Source: Bipalium vagum (lineage: Eukaryota; Platyhelminthes; Tricladida; Geoplanidae). From it: a stretch of 27,883 nt of DNA. Location of the stretch: the NCBI GenBank assembly GCA_037834085.1, contig JBBMKC010074075.1, positions 1 through 27,883 on the forward strand. The letters are read 5' to 3'. A program made the position numbers and the translations under genes. Under the pieces are notes generated by a model. It saw only the letters and a list, made by a program, of their open reading frames with translations. It was not told where the DNA came from and ran no database searches. Position 1 is the first letter of the stretch. Each line of letters starts with the position of its first letter. This document shows positions 1 through 8,908 of the stretch, piece by piece.

Positions 1-127
1 TATTATAAAATTTAATATCATTTAAGACTAATACTGCATAATTTTATCAAGAAACACTGATTTTACTAATGAAATACAACTGTCTATACAAAACAAAGTC
101 GATTGCATTACTTTTGCACCAACCTAA
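1..127 (-). mobile_element. End of a mariner-family element (terminal inverted repeat at 101-127)
   Basis: Read on the minus strand from 127, the sequence begins TTAGGTTGGTGCAAAAGTAA. This is the terminal inverted repeat typical of irritans/Hsmar1-type mariner elements, and it is followed on the outside by TA (128-129), the expected target dinucleotide. The element therefore extends leftward out of the window. The remaining 100 bases are AT-rich and I cannot recognise transposase codons in them, so this may be a full element's end or a short MADE1-like non-autonomous copy. The boundary at 127 is well supported; the internal content is not. Confidence 0.75.
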
Positions 128-154
128 TATATAAAAATTTTAGGTCAATATATT

Positions 155-721
155 TTATAGCAAACATATACATTCATGAGTTCCAGAAATAACTAATTTA
201 TAAGCCCAATTATTACATTTATCACATTTAATTTGATGTCCATGTGGAAAAGTATTCATGCCATTATTATCAATCAATCGTTTATCATCAAAGGGACTTA
301 GGTCAACTTTATCTTGCATATATAAATAAATATTGTGCTTATCAGATTTAATATCATGATTTGTTTTCTTAATTATTTCTCTGTTTAATGCATTTTCATA
401 ATCATTTAAATCTGTTTTAGCTTTTTTATTTATACCTTTCATTCTCTTATCAAATAATAATTCTTTAGGTTTATTATCCATTACTTCATAAGCATTAGAT
501 TTAGATTTTATAAAATAGAATTCTTTAAATTTCTCATCTTTAAGTTGAAATAATTCATTTCCTAAATAATTTGATAGTTTATTTTCTATATCCTTAAGAG
601 ATTCATTTGTATCTAATATAAATTCAATAAATAAAGAATCTGTACCACCAAAATGAATTAAGTAGAAATGATTTTTGTGATTCAAACGTTGACTTGAAAG
701 TTTCAAACATAGACATAACAT
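155..721 (-). CDS. Hypothetical lysine-rich protein with a C-terminal Cys cluster
   Basis: This is an uninterrupted 188-codon frame from ATG at 721 to TAA at 155, long for such AT-rich DNA, so it is probably a real exon or gene. I do not recognise the family. The first 60 residues are mixed hydrophobic, including HFGGTDSLFIEFIL. The middle is charged and lysine-rich. The C-terminus contains HGHQIKCDKCNNWAYK followed by HECIC, giving a CxxC and a CxC pair that could bind zinc. The true start may lie in an upstream exon, because the 5' side abuts a transposase remnant rather than an obvious promoter. The stop lies 28 nt from a mariner terminus. An ATTAAA on this strand at 10-15 could serve as poly(A) signal, but it lies inside the mariner sequence. 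It could also be a terminal exon or a transposon-derived frame. Confidence 0.4.
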   Translation of the reverse strand: MLCLCLKLSSQRLNHKNHFYLIHFGGTDSLFIEFILDTNESLKDIENKLSNYLGNELFQLKDEKFKEFYFIKSKSNAYEVMDNKPKELLFDKRMKGINKKAKTDLNDYENALNREIIKKTNHDIKSDKHNIYLYMQDKVDLSPFDDKRLIDNNGMNTFPHGHQIKCDKCNNWAYKLVISGTHECICLL

Positions 722-900
722 TGTGTAAAGAGCGGTGTGCGATGAAGCTGCTCATGCAAATTATATGAATGTTTAAGAATACATGTCCCGCATTACCACA
801 CATTTGTAAAGGTTATGAGCCGAAAAATATTTTAATGCTGACGAAACAGCTTTATATGTCCGTGCTCGTCCAAATAAAACACTTATAGAAAAATAAGCAG
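721..900 (+). pseudogene. Decayed pogo/Tigger-type (DDE_1) transposase fragment
   Basis: The plus-strand translation gives PALPHICKGYEPKN (787-828), then after a one-base frameshift at 829-830 it continues FNADETALYVRARPNKTL from 831 and reaches a stop at 894-896. The string GYEPKNIFNADETALYVRARPNKTL matches the region around the first catalytic aspartate (NADE or NMDE) of Tigger/pogo/CENP-B-like transposases of the Tc1-mariner superfamily. Upstream frames are broken by stops. No second or third catalytic Asp is recognisable downstream, so the copy is dead and truncated. It could relate to the pogo-type MITE at 12954-13086. Confidence 0.7.
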
Positions 901-1453
901 AGATAACAGATTTTATTTTTGGCAACAAGTTCTGAAGGTGAAACATTGAAATGTAGTGAGTGTGTATTGAAATTCGTCTACAAATGTGTAGAAAAGCCGA
1001 GAGGAAGTGTGGATCCATTTGACAATACTTCATTTATACATAATATTTCACCTTGATTTGTTAAATAAAAACAAATATAGTATTTGTTTAAGTTTGATAT
1101 TATTTACAATATATAAATTAAACGCATGTTTATGAGAATTATTGAATAATTAAAAATATAGATTCTAATTTTTCCTTGTATTTACAAAATAAGAAATGTA
1201 ATATTAAAAATAAAATGTAACATTTCTTTAATAAGAATCAAAATCCTATATAATTTATAATTAATATCATTTTCAAATACTACTTAAATGAAAGAAATTT
1301 TAAAATTTTATTCTTCATAATCTCATAAAATTAAAGAAAACAGCATTTCTTTTAATAATATATTCTGAATATTATTTTTGTAACATTAATTTTAAAAAAT
1401 ATTTAGTTTAAATTTAACTATTTAACTAAAGTATTTAGAAATTGTGTTAAATA
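901..1453. other. Intergenic AT-rich stretch upstream of the twin-RING gene
   Basis: The first 150 bases may be the far end of the decayed pogo-like copy, since they are richer in GC than what follows. A short plus-strand frame ending near 1056 has no recognisable motif. From about 1057 to 1453 the sequence is over 80 percent A+T, with no gene visible. It must contain the promoter and 5' UTR of the gene starting at 1454, but I see no confident core element. Confidence 0.5.
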
Positions 1454-3298
1454 ATGACTGAAACCAAAACTGTGATTTGCAATGTATGTTCTACCTCTTT
1501 GATGAATGATTTTGTAGTTATTGAACAATGTGATCATATTATATGCAGTGAATGCTTCAGTATTTTGAGTGAATTTAATTCAAAATGTCCTCTTGACAAA
1601 AGAGACATTGTCTCTATGGAAATCCATTCTGAAGGAAAAGAAGTGTTGAAGAATGTTCCTATAACTACATATTTGGATAATTTAATTTCTAATCGATTTT
1701 ATGAGGTTATTAGATCAAGCTTGGAATGTGTGACTTTAAATTTTAAAAAAATCATTCTAATAGAAAACACTATCCAAGAATTTCAGAAATTTTTAAACAT
1801 GATTTTCAGAGAAGATCATATTGATAGATTGGATAACATTTTTCAAAATATCAGATCCGTTATCAGAAATCTGATTGAATTGGTCAAGAGTATAAATTTT
1901 AAACCCATGTATAAAGCTATGAATTCATTGGACATTACCAAAAGTTTATCCTTTGTCAGTTACAAAATGCACTGTATTAGAAAGGTGTCACTCTTGAGGG
2001 AAAGTATAAAAAATCTGATTGTCAATTACCGGTATTTTATTGTTTCTAAATTGGAAACGTTTCGCATAATATTGAGTTCTTGTGAAATACACTCTTCCAC
2101 CGATTATCTACTGGAACTGCAGAACAGTTTTATCGATTTCAATAGATTCAACGGGAAAATCATCCAGGTTATCAAACTGGTTTTGTTAGACAACTCTCCG
2201 ATATCGGTGAATATTAACGATTTGTATTTTCAATCGGAAAACCTCTGTTTAATTTGTGGATGTATTTTAAATGATGTTGATTTCCGAAAACTTGTGTCTT
2301 GCGAACACAAATTGTGCCTTGTTTGTCTCGATCAGTGTTTGACGGAAGAAATCAGTTGCCCGTTTAAGACGTGTACCATCAGCCAATACCAGACAAATAA
2401 CCGAGAAACTTCAATAAATGTTATCAATGATGAAATCGATTTATTGAATCTAAAAAGCCTGCAATACAAATCTAAGATTGGAGTTTACTTTCAAATCGTT
2501 CGTTCCATTTCGGACGACGATCGAGATTTGAATTGCATTTCGCCTCTGAAATTCCAGGAAACGATTCTGAAACTAGAGAACAGCTTCGAGGATGGTTCTA
2601 CAAAGGAAAACAGGCAACCAACAAAACCTATTAACTACGTTCCGCATGATTGCAGATGTCATTTGCACGACGGCTGTGTTGACGACCAGAAGAAGAATTT
2701 TAAAGATATCGTTCAGAAATTGCGCTGCAAACTGCACAAAAGGAAAGTTGGTGTTGTAGAAAACAATCAGGCTAGGCCAGAAGTGAATCGAACAGTCAAG
2801 CATGAAGATATCGATTTACTGGTCGAATTTATCAATGGGGAAAACGACAAGAAAGTAAAAAAGGAGAAAAAGAACAAGAAAAACAAAAAACCTAAATCAG
2901 ATATCAAATCTACAGAGACAAAAATCCCGTTAAATTTAATTTCCGATAATATCAAATTAGATAATCAATTTCATGGTGAAAATCTAAAATCATCAAATAT
3001 TAATAATCGATTTTCTTTTGACGACCAATCAAATCTCGTTGTCGATGAATCGATAAATTATGAAGAATTTGGATCAGAATTGGAAAGTGAATCAATTCAA
3101 AGGAAAATCGATAATCATGACCATGATGACGTTTATGATCCGGTAGTTGAAGATTTCAAACGGTATTGTCAAAGTGGTTCATCCGAGGAATGTAAACCAA
3201 AAAAGAAATTGTTGATCGATACTGATTCGTGGCTGCTTGAGTTGGAAAAAATCACCAAAACTGTTAGTTCTCCGCGATACTTGATTAATAAAGTTTAA
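1454..3298 (+). CDS. Intronless protein with two RING fingers (probable E3 ubiquitin-ligase type)
   Basis: This is a single 614-codon frame. An in-frame TAA two codons before the ATG supports this start. RING 1 is C9-x2-C12-x13-C26-x-H28-x2-C31-x2-C34-x10-C45-P-L-D48; the eighth ligand is Asp, as in TRAF6 (CPVD). RING 2 is C265-x2-C268-x14-C283-x-H285-x2-C288-x2-C291-x10-C302-P-F-K-T-C307, with the last Cys displaced by two positions. Between them (about 55-255) is a long, probably helical segment without Cys-rich B-boxes. The C-terminal half is polar, with a Lys-rich stretch near 471-490 that may be nuclear-localising, then an acidic tail. A RING implies E2 binding and ubiquitin or SUMO transfer, but no substrate domain is visible. 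The absence of introns contrasts with the other genes and would fit a retrocopy origin. The ligase function is inferred from family. Confidence 0.85.
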   Translation: MTETKTVICNVCSTSLMNDFVVIEQCDHIICSECFSILSEFNSKCPLDKRDIVSMEIHSEGKEVLKNVPITTYLDNLISNRFYEVIRSSLECVTLNFKKIILIENTIQEFQKFLNMIFREDHIDRLDNIFQNIRSVIRNLIELVKSINFKPMYKAMNSLDITKSLSFVSYKMHCIRKVSLLRESIKNLIVNYRYFIVSKLETFRIILSSCEIHSSTDYLLELQNSFIDFNRFNGKIIQVIKLVLLDNSPISVNINDLYFQSENLCLICGCILNDVDFRKLVSCEHKLCLVCLDQCLTEEISCPFKTCTISQYQTNNRETSINVINDEIDLLNLKSLQYKSKIGVYFQIVRSISDDDRDLNCISPLKFQETILKLENSFEDGSTKENRQPTKPINYVPHDCRCHLHDGCVDDQKKNFKDIVQKLRCKLHKRKVGVVENNQARPEVNRTVKHEDIDLLVEFINGENDKKVKKEKKNKKNKKPKSDIKSTETKIPLNLISDNIKLDNQFHGENLKSSNINNRFSFDDQSNLVVDESINYEEFGSELESESIQRKIDNHDHDDVYDPVVEDFKRYCQSGSSEECKPKKKLLIDTDSWLLELEKITKTVSSPRYLINKV

Positions 3299-4166
3299 GT
3301 TCACTTCCCATTTTTAGATTTCATTGATATATTAGAAGTGCTATCAATTTTTTTTAATTATTACAAAAAATATTAAAAATCGATTTTTTCTAAATTTTTG
3401 TAAGGCTTTTCCAAAACTTTATTTCTAAGATTACCTGGCAACAGCAGCGCCAATTAGGCCTTGATATTTGAGTTGATTGGTTTCAGAAACCAGTGTAACT
3501 GTTAATAAAACTTACTCGGTCTCATATCGATTTTTCATACTTTCTGGCCAGTTATCGGGTAATATTGTCCGACTGCTTGTAGATATTGGTCTGGAAAAAT
3601 TTTCGCTATAAAAACTTATCGTAAATCATTAAATATAAAACTAAATCGAGTTTTTAGTTATTTATGGAATGTTTTTCGTGGTTGGAGGCCGATGATCAAT
3701 ATTTTAGACTTTTCGGAAATGTTCCAAACACTTCACTGAACAGAATGAATCAAAGTTATTAAATAATTTTCAGCTGAGCTTTGCAATTTAGAGTTTTCGT
3801 TCGCAAAAATTTGTCCAATTTTTTAAAGTGTTGCGTGGTTCTTTTTATAATGTATTTCCGTTAATTGATCTTTGATAAATTTTGGTGTTAGGATTCATTT
3901 TATTAATATAGATATTTTTCAAACCTTTGTTTTAATTTCAGATCCATTTTGTCTGTTTTGGTTTCCCTCCTTTTGATTGGCGTTTATTTCAATAATTTTT
4001 TGTTAATATAGGTTTAACTCTTTTGTTCTTTTAAAATAAATCCAGCAGAGTTTTTTATGTTACTGGTAAATTATGGTAACGTGACAATCTTTTTTTTTTG
4101 AGATGGAAATGTTACAAGAAGGATTCGATTTCTATATTTCAAGTCATGGAAATCGCACGAGTCATT
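3299..4166. other. 3' flank of the twin-RING gene and non-coding DNA
   Basis: Candidate plus-strand poly(A) signals for the RING gene are ATTAAA at 3372-3377 and AATAAA at 3504-3509. The block 3420-3640 is GC-richer than its surroundings and carries a coding-like minus-strand frame, listed separately. From 3640 to 4166 I see only short broken frames and no gene. Confidence 0.4.
3431..3625 (-). pseudogene. Unassigned coding-like segment, interrupted by one stop
   Basis: Read on the minus strand, one frame runs from 3625 to a TAA at 3431-3433 with a single internal TAA at 3512-3514. It contains FSRPISTSSRTILPDNWPES and, after the internal stop, SETNQLKYQGLIGAAVAR. An AATAAA lies at 3418-3423, eight bases past the final stop. 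The internal stop overlaps a strong donor-like GTAAGT, but the nearest acceptor would give a 17-nt intron and break the frame. I do not recognise the protein. It may be a decayed last exon, a pseudogene fragment or chance. Confidence 0.2.
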
Positions 4167-4620
4167 TCATTTAATACATATTATTTGGTTGGAATTGATT
4201 AATTCGTAGTAAATTATATCCATATCCCACCAAACACTTAATAAAACTTTTCTTGGATGAAAACTTGATTTTTGCTGGGCTATTCCAGTTTCCTCGGGAC
4301 TGAACCATTGCCTTTGCCTTTTAACATTGTAAAATATCCAATTTTCGTCCCCGGTAACAAACCGATAGGCGAGAAAGAAAACTTTTACACACAATCCGTT
4401 AATTTCGGTTATTTTCACACAAATCGTGTGGTACCCATTAGCTGAGTCTGGAAACTTTGTTAATTTCTTTTTAGGTGCCGATAAATAGTGGATTTAGTTG
4501 AATTAGGCTCCTTAGCTATTTTTTCAACGGTTGTAACTGGATTTTGTTCAACTGTCGCCTTCAATTGATCGTCATCTAACTCCATAGGTCGTCATCCTGA
4601 AAGTTAGTGTTCCTCGACCG
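4167..4620 (-). pseudogene. Mariner transposase pseudogene, truncated
   Basis: The minus strand encodes recognisable mariner transposase pieces in broken frames. From 4585 it reads LDDDQLKATVEQNPVTTVEK and then IAKEPNSTKSTIYRHLKRN up to a stop at 4460-4462; this is the second helix-turn-helix region. The linker WVPHDLCENNRN follows with stops on both sides. The next piece is FLAYRFVTGDENWIFYNV, then QWFSPEE, HPRKVLLSVWWDM and IYYELINSNQ, ending at 4167. The GDENW aspartate is the first catalytic residue of the D,D34D triad. The HDNARPH and SPDLAPSDY blocks are not found, so the 3' third is missing. Stops and frameshifts make the copy non-functional. I found no convincing inverted repeats, and the N-terminal DNA-binding part before the RPMELDDD string is too degraded to place. 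Confidence 0.85.
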
Positions 4621-5511
4621 ATGGCCTAATTTGAGACAGAGATTCACAGAGTTATTATATTTTCACAAAGTAAATATATTTTATTTAATATTGTTACTTT
4701 ATCTACTCATGCAACCGAAACCCAGCACTTAAGATATTATGTGTCATTTGTATCTTATTTAGTAATTAATGCCTTTTGTTATTACTTAGAAAACATAGAA
4801 GACTATTGAAAAGCCATCGTGAATAATAAGGATTGTGTTATTAACCATAGCAGATTTAGAAAAATGAGAGTGAAAGAAATGTTATCAGTGACGAGTGATT
4901 TTGAAATCACGAATTTCAATAGGAAAATGGTACATAAAATAATTACATTTTTAATTAGTTGAAGAATTAGGATAAATTTTGAACGAGAGGATTTTATCCA
5001 GGTTGGTCTTCAATTATGAAAACCCTTTTGAATAGTAAGGTCCACTTGCACGATAATTTCAGTCATGCTGTCCGTAAGAAGGCATGTACTGATTTTGAAT
5101 TTGTCTGTAATTCTCTATTTTAGAGCGTCCATCAGCTCTAAAGAGAAGTTATACGACTTCAGCCGCATATGCAACATGGACTCACTATCGTAACACCATT
5201 AGGGATCCTGTCACCTTTCTTAATCCATTATGGAAGACCGAAATAATGATCTTTTCAAGGAAGATTTATGAAAAAAATAATATTTAATTTAAGAAATTTA
5301 AAATAATTATTATGGATTTTGGAAAAAATTTGGTTCAAAGGAAATACCGAAATTTGTATATCTACTTATTATTATCATATTAGTATTGGCAAAGTACACA
5401 GTTTATATATTTTCATTTTTTATATTCCATGATTTAGAATAATAAATGGAAATTTTAATTTTAATAAGCTTTTGGGTTAAACAAAATATATGCACAAACT
5501 GGTAAGGGAGA

Positions 5512-5537
5512 GATCATAAGAGAGAGAGAGAGAAAGA
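5512..5537. repeat. GA-rich microsatellite
   Basis: A short run of alternating GA units with interruptions lies in otherwise AT-rich intergenic DNA. It is a simple-sequence repeat with no evident role. Confidence 0.7.
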
Positions 5538-6505
5538 TAGAATGTTGAGAGAACAACAACCATAAAAGCAATGATTTGTATTTATATCACAATACCTCAC
5601 ACAAATCATGATGATAATAATAACATTAAATCGTCAAACTCAGTAAAGGGATCACAAAAAATAATAATGTCATAAATGTCTTGAATAATAATCAATAAAT
5701 GATAATAATGTTATGTATAAATGTATGATAAGCAATAAAATTAATCGATTAAAACAAAATATCATTTAAAATCAAATGTTAATTAAAAAAATAAAGATCT
5801 GTTAATTAAACAAAATTTACACTATAATAATTACGAAATAATAACAAATGTTAAAGAAAAATATGAATAATAAACAAAAAAATCTTAGGTTATCTTCGTT
5901 TAAAATTCCCGAACTATCAGCTGAGTCTGTAGAGTTGCTCAAAAATAGCCCTCTGATGGGAAACTTAATTATAATCTCAGACGATTTTACAACATCACTG
6001 AAAATACTTGATAGATAAAATTCGTTAATCTTTTTCAATAGAACTTGGAGAACCTTCATCAATAGAATTTGATAGTCGTCAATAAAATTCAATAATTTTC
6101 GTCAATGAAAGTTCCTTGAGCGGTTCTCAGGGCGAAATTCTATTGAAACCCCTTTGCTTTTATACTTTTCAGATGTTGATCTTGACTTAGAGAATATTCT
6201 TGATATAATATCAAAAACATAAAAACTCCTTTAGAATTCCTAAAATTTCTACTTTCTCATTTATCTTTAATTTATGATTACTATTAAAATTACCTTTTTA
6301 AAATGAAATTTCTTTTTGAGAGCTTTCTTTGAAATTTTAGTAATTTTAAAATAAGAATATTTTATACTTTTACTTATTTTTTATTGGTTTTTTATACTTA
6401 ATTAACTTTAATTATTATTTTTGTTATTATTCCATGGACTCTTTTCGCGATCCTACTTAGTATTATTTACTGGGTTGTCTTGGTAAACCAAACAACATTG
6501 ACAAT

Positions 6506-6530
6506 TGATGATGATAATAATAATAATAAG
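6506..6530. repeat. GAT/AAT trinucleotide microsatellite
   Basis: Consecutive GAT units pass into AAT units over about 25 bases. It is a simple-sequence repeat. Confidence 0.65.
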
Positions 6531-7555
6531 GTTAATAATGCACAATAATAATGATAGTTATTGATAATAACTGATAATATATATTAGTACAATTGTAATT
6601 CAAAATTCCTAAAACTTTTAATTAGTTTTTCTTTTAAAGCTATTAAAGAATAAGTAATTTTCAGCTAAGGTGAATAAGGTTCTGGCTGAGCTGAGTAGTT
6701 GAAGCTCTCAATGATCTATTAGTGGAAAAGAAAAGCTGATATAAAGAAAATGACTGGAGCCAACTTAAAAGCTAATTGATTATTCAGCTCGAGAAAATAC
6801 GTTCAGACTGAGCTGAATAATAAAGGGTTTCCGGCTTATCCATTACCTAATGATAAAAGAGAAGTCATTAGCTGGTGAAGAGACTCTGATTCCTATGTAA
6901 TGGAGTAGCAGAGTCTATATAGTCACACAAGAATCAATGTTAAATTAATTAGGAATTGTAAATTGATACTTTTGTTTTCAGAGGTGGTTGAATAAATTTG
7001 GTAAACTTTTTAAAACAATTTTTTATTTTTGCTCTCATAATGAACGGACCAAAAGAAAAACATTTAAGTCAGAAAGCAATAATAAGTAGTTTGAGAATCC
7101 TGGATAAAAATGAAAGTTGGTTAATATTCTTTTGAATATTACCAAAGCAAAAAAGATTTAAAGAAAATTTCACTATAAAAAATATTAATATTTGATTTCT
7201 AATAAGATCATAAAATAAAATTAGTTATTTACATGATTAAATAATAAGTTTAACGATAAATTAGAATCAAGGATGGTTATTTTCGATATTGTCACTAAGC
7301 TTAATAGTACTTGGACAAAAGTTATATCTAACATTAATAATATAATAATTTCACTTGATTTTTCTTTTTATTAATATTAGAATTTTAAAATTTATCTAAC
7401 TATTCTCATAGATATATTTATTTTGTTAAGTATTAAACTCATATTTTAGAAAAATGATGTAAATTAGTAGAAATAAACACAAATTTAATTTTAATTTATT
7501 GAAATATTGATCTTTCAATTACTATTGATATTTGTTGTTTAAATAATATTGTTTT

Positions 7556-7564
7556 AACCAATCA
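7556..7564 (+). promoter_or_regulatory. CCAAT box upstream of NF-YB
   Basis: AACCAATCA fits the NF-Y binding consensus RRCCAATSR at every position and lies 72 bases before the NF-YB start codon, a typical distance for a proximal CCAAT box. Because the downstream gene encodes the B subunit of NF-Y, this is a candidate autoregulatory site. Binding is inferred from the motif alone. Confidence 0.45.
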
Positions 7565-7635
7565 AAACTGTTTTCATAGACTAATTAATCTAAGATTGAT
7601 TGAAATTTATCATATTGTTTACATATTGAAAAAGA

Positions 7636-8648
7636 ATGGATTCCAATCAAGAAAATATTGTCAGTGATAATTTTGATAGTTATTATGATGCAATGGAGCA
7701 TCAAGGACAGCAAGCCGATGGTGATTATCAACAAGAGTTTGAACAGTTATCTCCACTTCGGGAACAAGTAAGCTTGTGTTTTATTTATTTATTGAATATT
7801 TTTTAATTAGGATAGATTTTTACCTATTGCCAATGTTTCTAAAATAATGAAAAAGGCAGTTCCTCCCAATGGAAAGGTAAATTTCTAGAAAATGTTAAGT
7901 AATTCAAAATTTTTAAAGATTTCAAAAGAAGCTAAAGAAATAGTCCAAGAGTGTGTTAGTGAATATATCAGCTTTATTACTAGCGAGTTAGTGCTTCATA
8001 ATTTTGGGATTTGTTATATATTTTGTTAGAGCGGCTGAAAAATGCCAACAAGAGAAACGTAAGACCATCAATGGTGAAGACCTTCTATGGGCAATGGCTA
8101 ATTTAGGATTTGAACAGAGTGTGGAACCTCTGAGATTATTTTTAACTAAATATAGAGAGGTTGAATTTTTTTTAATTATCTGATTACCGTGAAAATTAGT
8201 CTGATTTAAAATTAATTTTAATAAAAATAATCAATAACTTTTCTATAAATCTGTAAATTAATAATGTAATGGAATTGATTAGTATCTTTCTATTGATTTA
8301 TAAATTCATGAATTTAAGGCAAATAAACTTGATTCGTCAATGATGGAGGAAGGAATGGAAATATCTCGAAATTTTGAAAATAACTTGGGAAACCTTGAAA
8401 ATACGATATTCCTTAGAGATGGTATGGAATACGGAACAACAGAAACAGGTCATGATAACAATGCAACAAGCGGAACAATTACATTGAGTACAGACGGTTC
8501 TTCGACAGGAAGCATTTATGTAACGTATCCCAGCTGCACCACTAATGTCAGTGCTGTTTTTTTTTCAAATTTAATAATTGGCTATTTAATTTTTTAGATT
8601 AGTGTAGTAAACGGGTCCACCAATAATGTCGACAATGCAAATCTCTAA
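7636..8648 (+). CDS. NFYB: Nuclear transcription factor Y subunit beta (NF-YB), six exons
   Basis: The exons are 7636-7767, 7811-7876, 7919-7986, 8030-8159, 8319-8546 and 8598-8648. All junctions are GT-AG and in phase, giving 224 residues. The histone-fold core at 42-132 is unmistakable: [20 protein letters not shown], then [20 protein letters not shown], then [20 protein letters not shown]. The two conserved cysteines are at 78 and 94. NF-YB dimerises with NF-YC through this fold and recruits NF-YA to bind CCAAT boxes in the nucleus. The N-terminus is Gln/Asp-rich and the C-terminus (133-224) is Thr/Ser/Asn-rich and divergent. The length is close to the human protein (207). Four of five introns are 42-51 nt and one is 159 nt. 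The gene is convergent with SPAG1. Confidence 0.95.
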
Positions 8649-8707
8649 ACAATATACAACAAATCGTTCATGGCATTTGAAATGTATAGTGTTAAAATAT
8701 TTTAAAA

Positions 8708-8713
8708 AATAAA
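8708..8713 (+). terminator. AATAAA poly(A) signal of NF-YB
   Basis: A canonical AATAAA lies 60 bases after the NF-YB stop and is followed by T-rich sequence, giving a very short 3' UTR. Confidence 0.7.
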
Positions 8714-8729
8714 GCTTTGTTTCAATATT

Positions 8730-8735
8730 TTTATT
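8730..8735 (-). terminator. AATAAA poly(A) signal of SPAG1
   Basis: This is the first canonical AATAAA on the minus strand past the SPAG1 stop, about 175 bases downstream. It faces the NF-YB signal with 16 bases between them, so the two mature 3' ends probably overlap. Confidence 0.55.
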
Positions 8736-8908
8736 TTCTCAAAAAAACCCCAAATTCCTTGTTAATACTGCTGCTCCTCAATCACAGATATTTGCTCGTT
8801 AAACAATCGATTTCGGCAAGATTGTGATAGTTGTGCTTCAAAAAACCAAATAATTTCTCTAGTTCTAGGTATAATACATAATTGTATAGAAAATCAATAT
8901 AAAGTTAT

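Larger units (their letters stand above)
4621..7555. other. Long gene-poor intergenic region
   Basis: No gene is recognised over 2.9 kb. A plus-strand frame near 5020-5130 contains HLHDNFSHAVRKK, which weakly recalls the HDN block of DDE transposases. A GA-rich microsatellite lies at 5512-5537. Degenerate copies of a CGTCAAT-AAATTC motif occur near 6050-6110. A GAT/AAT microsatellite lies at 6506-6530. A GC-richer block at about 6660-6920 has several AGCTGA motifs and an AGACTCTG/CAGAGTCT inverted repeat (6881-6888 and 6909-6916). Short minus-strand frames such as 5817-6092 lack protein-like composition. The last few hundred bases should hold the NF-YB promoter. Confidence 0.5.

Noticed and set aside
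2573-2955. Two minus-strand frames inside the twin-RING gene
   Set aside because: They are shadows of the 614-codon frame, which has RING motifs on the plus strand.
3431-3443. X-box-like ATTACC-T-GGCAAC
   Set aside because: One mismatch and no ciliary gene promoter nearby; it lies in the 3' flank of the RING gene.
4895-4910. Palindrome GTGATTTTGAAATCAC
   Set aside because: A 7-bp-arm inverted repeat in AT-rich intergenic DNA is expected by chance at this scale.
5020-5130. Second transposase with an HDN motif (HLHDNFSHAV)
   Set aside because: Flanking residues do not match mariner or Tc1 beyond this short string, so it is too weak to call.
5817-6092. 91-codon minus-strand frame
   Set aside because: Its composition is that of AT-rich non-coding DNA (runs of Phe, Ile, Leu), with no motif and no splice partner.
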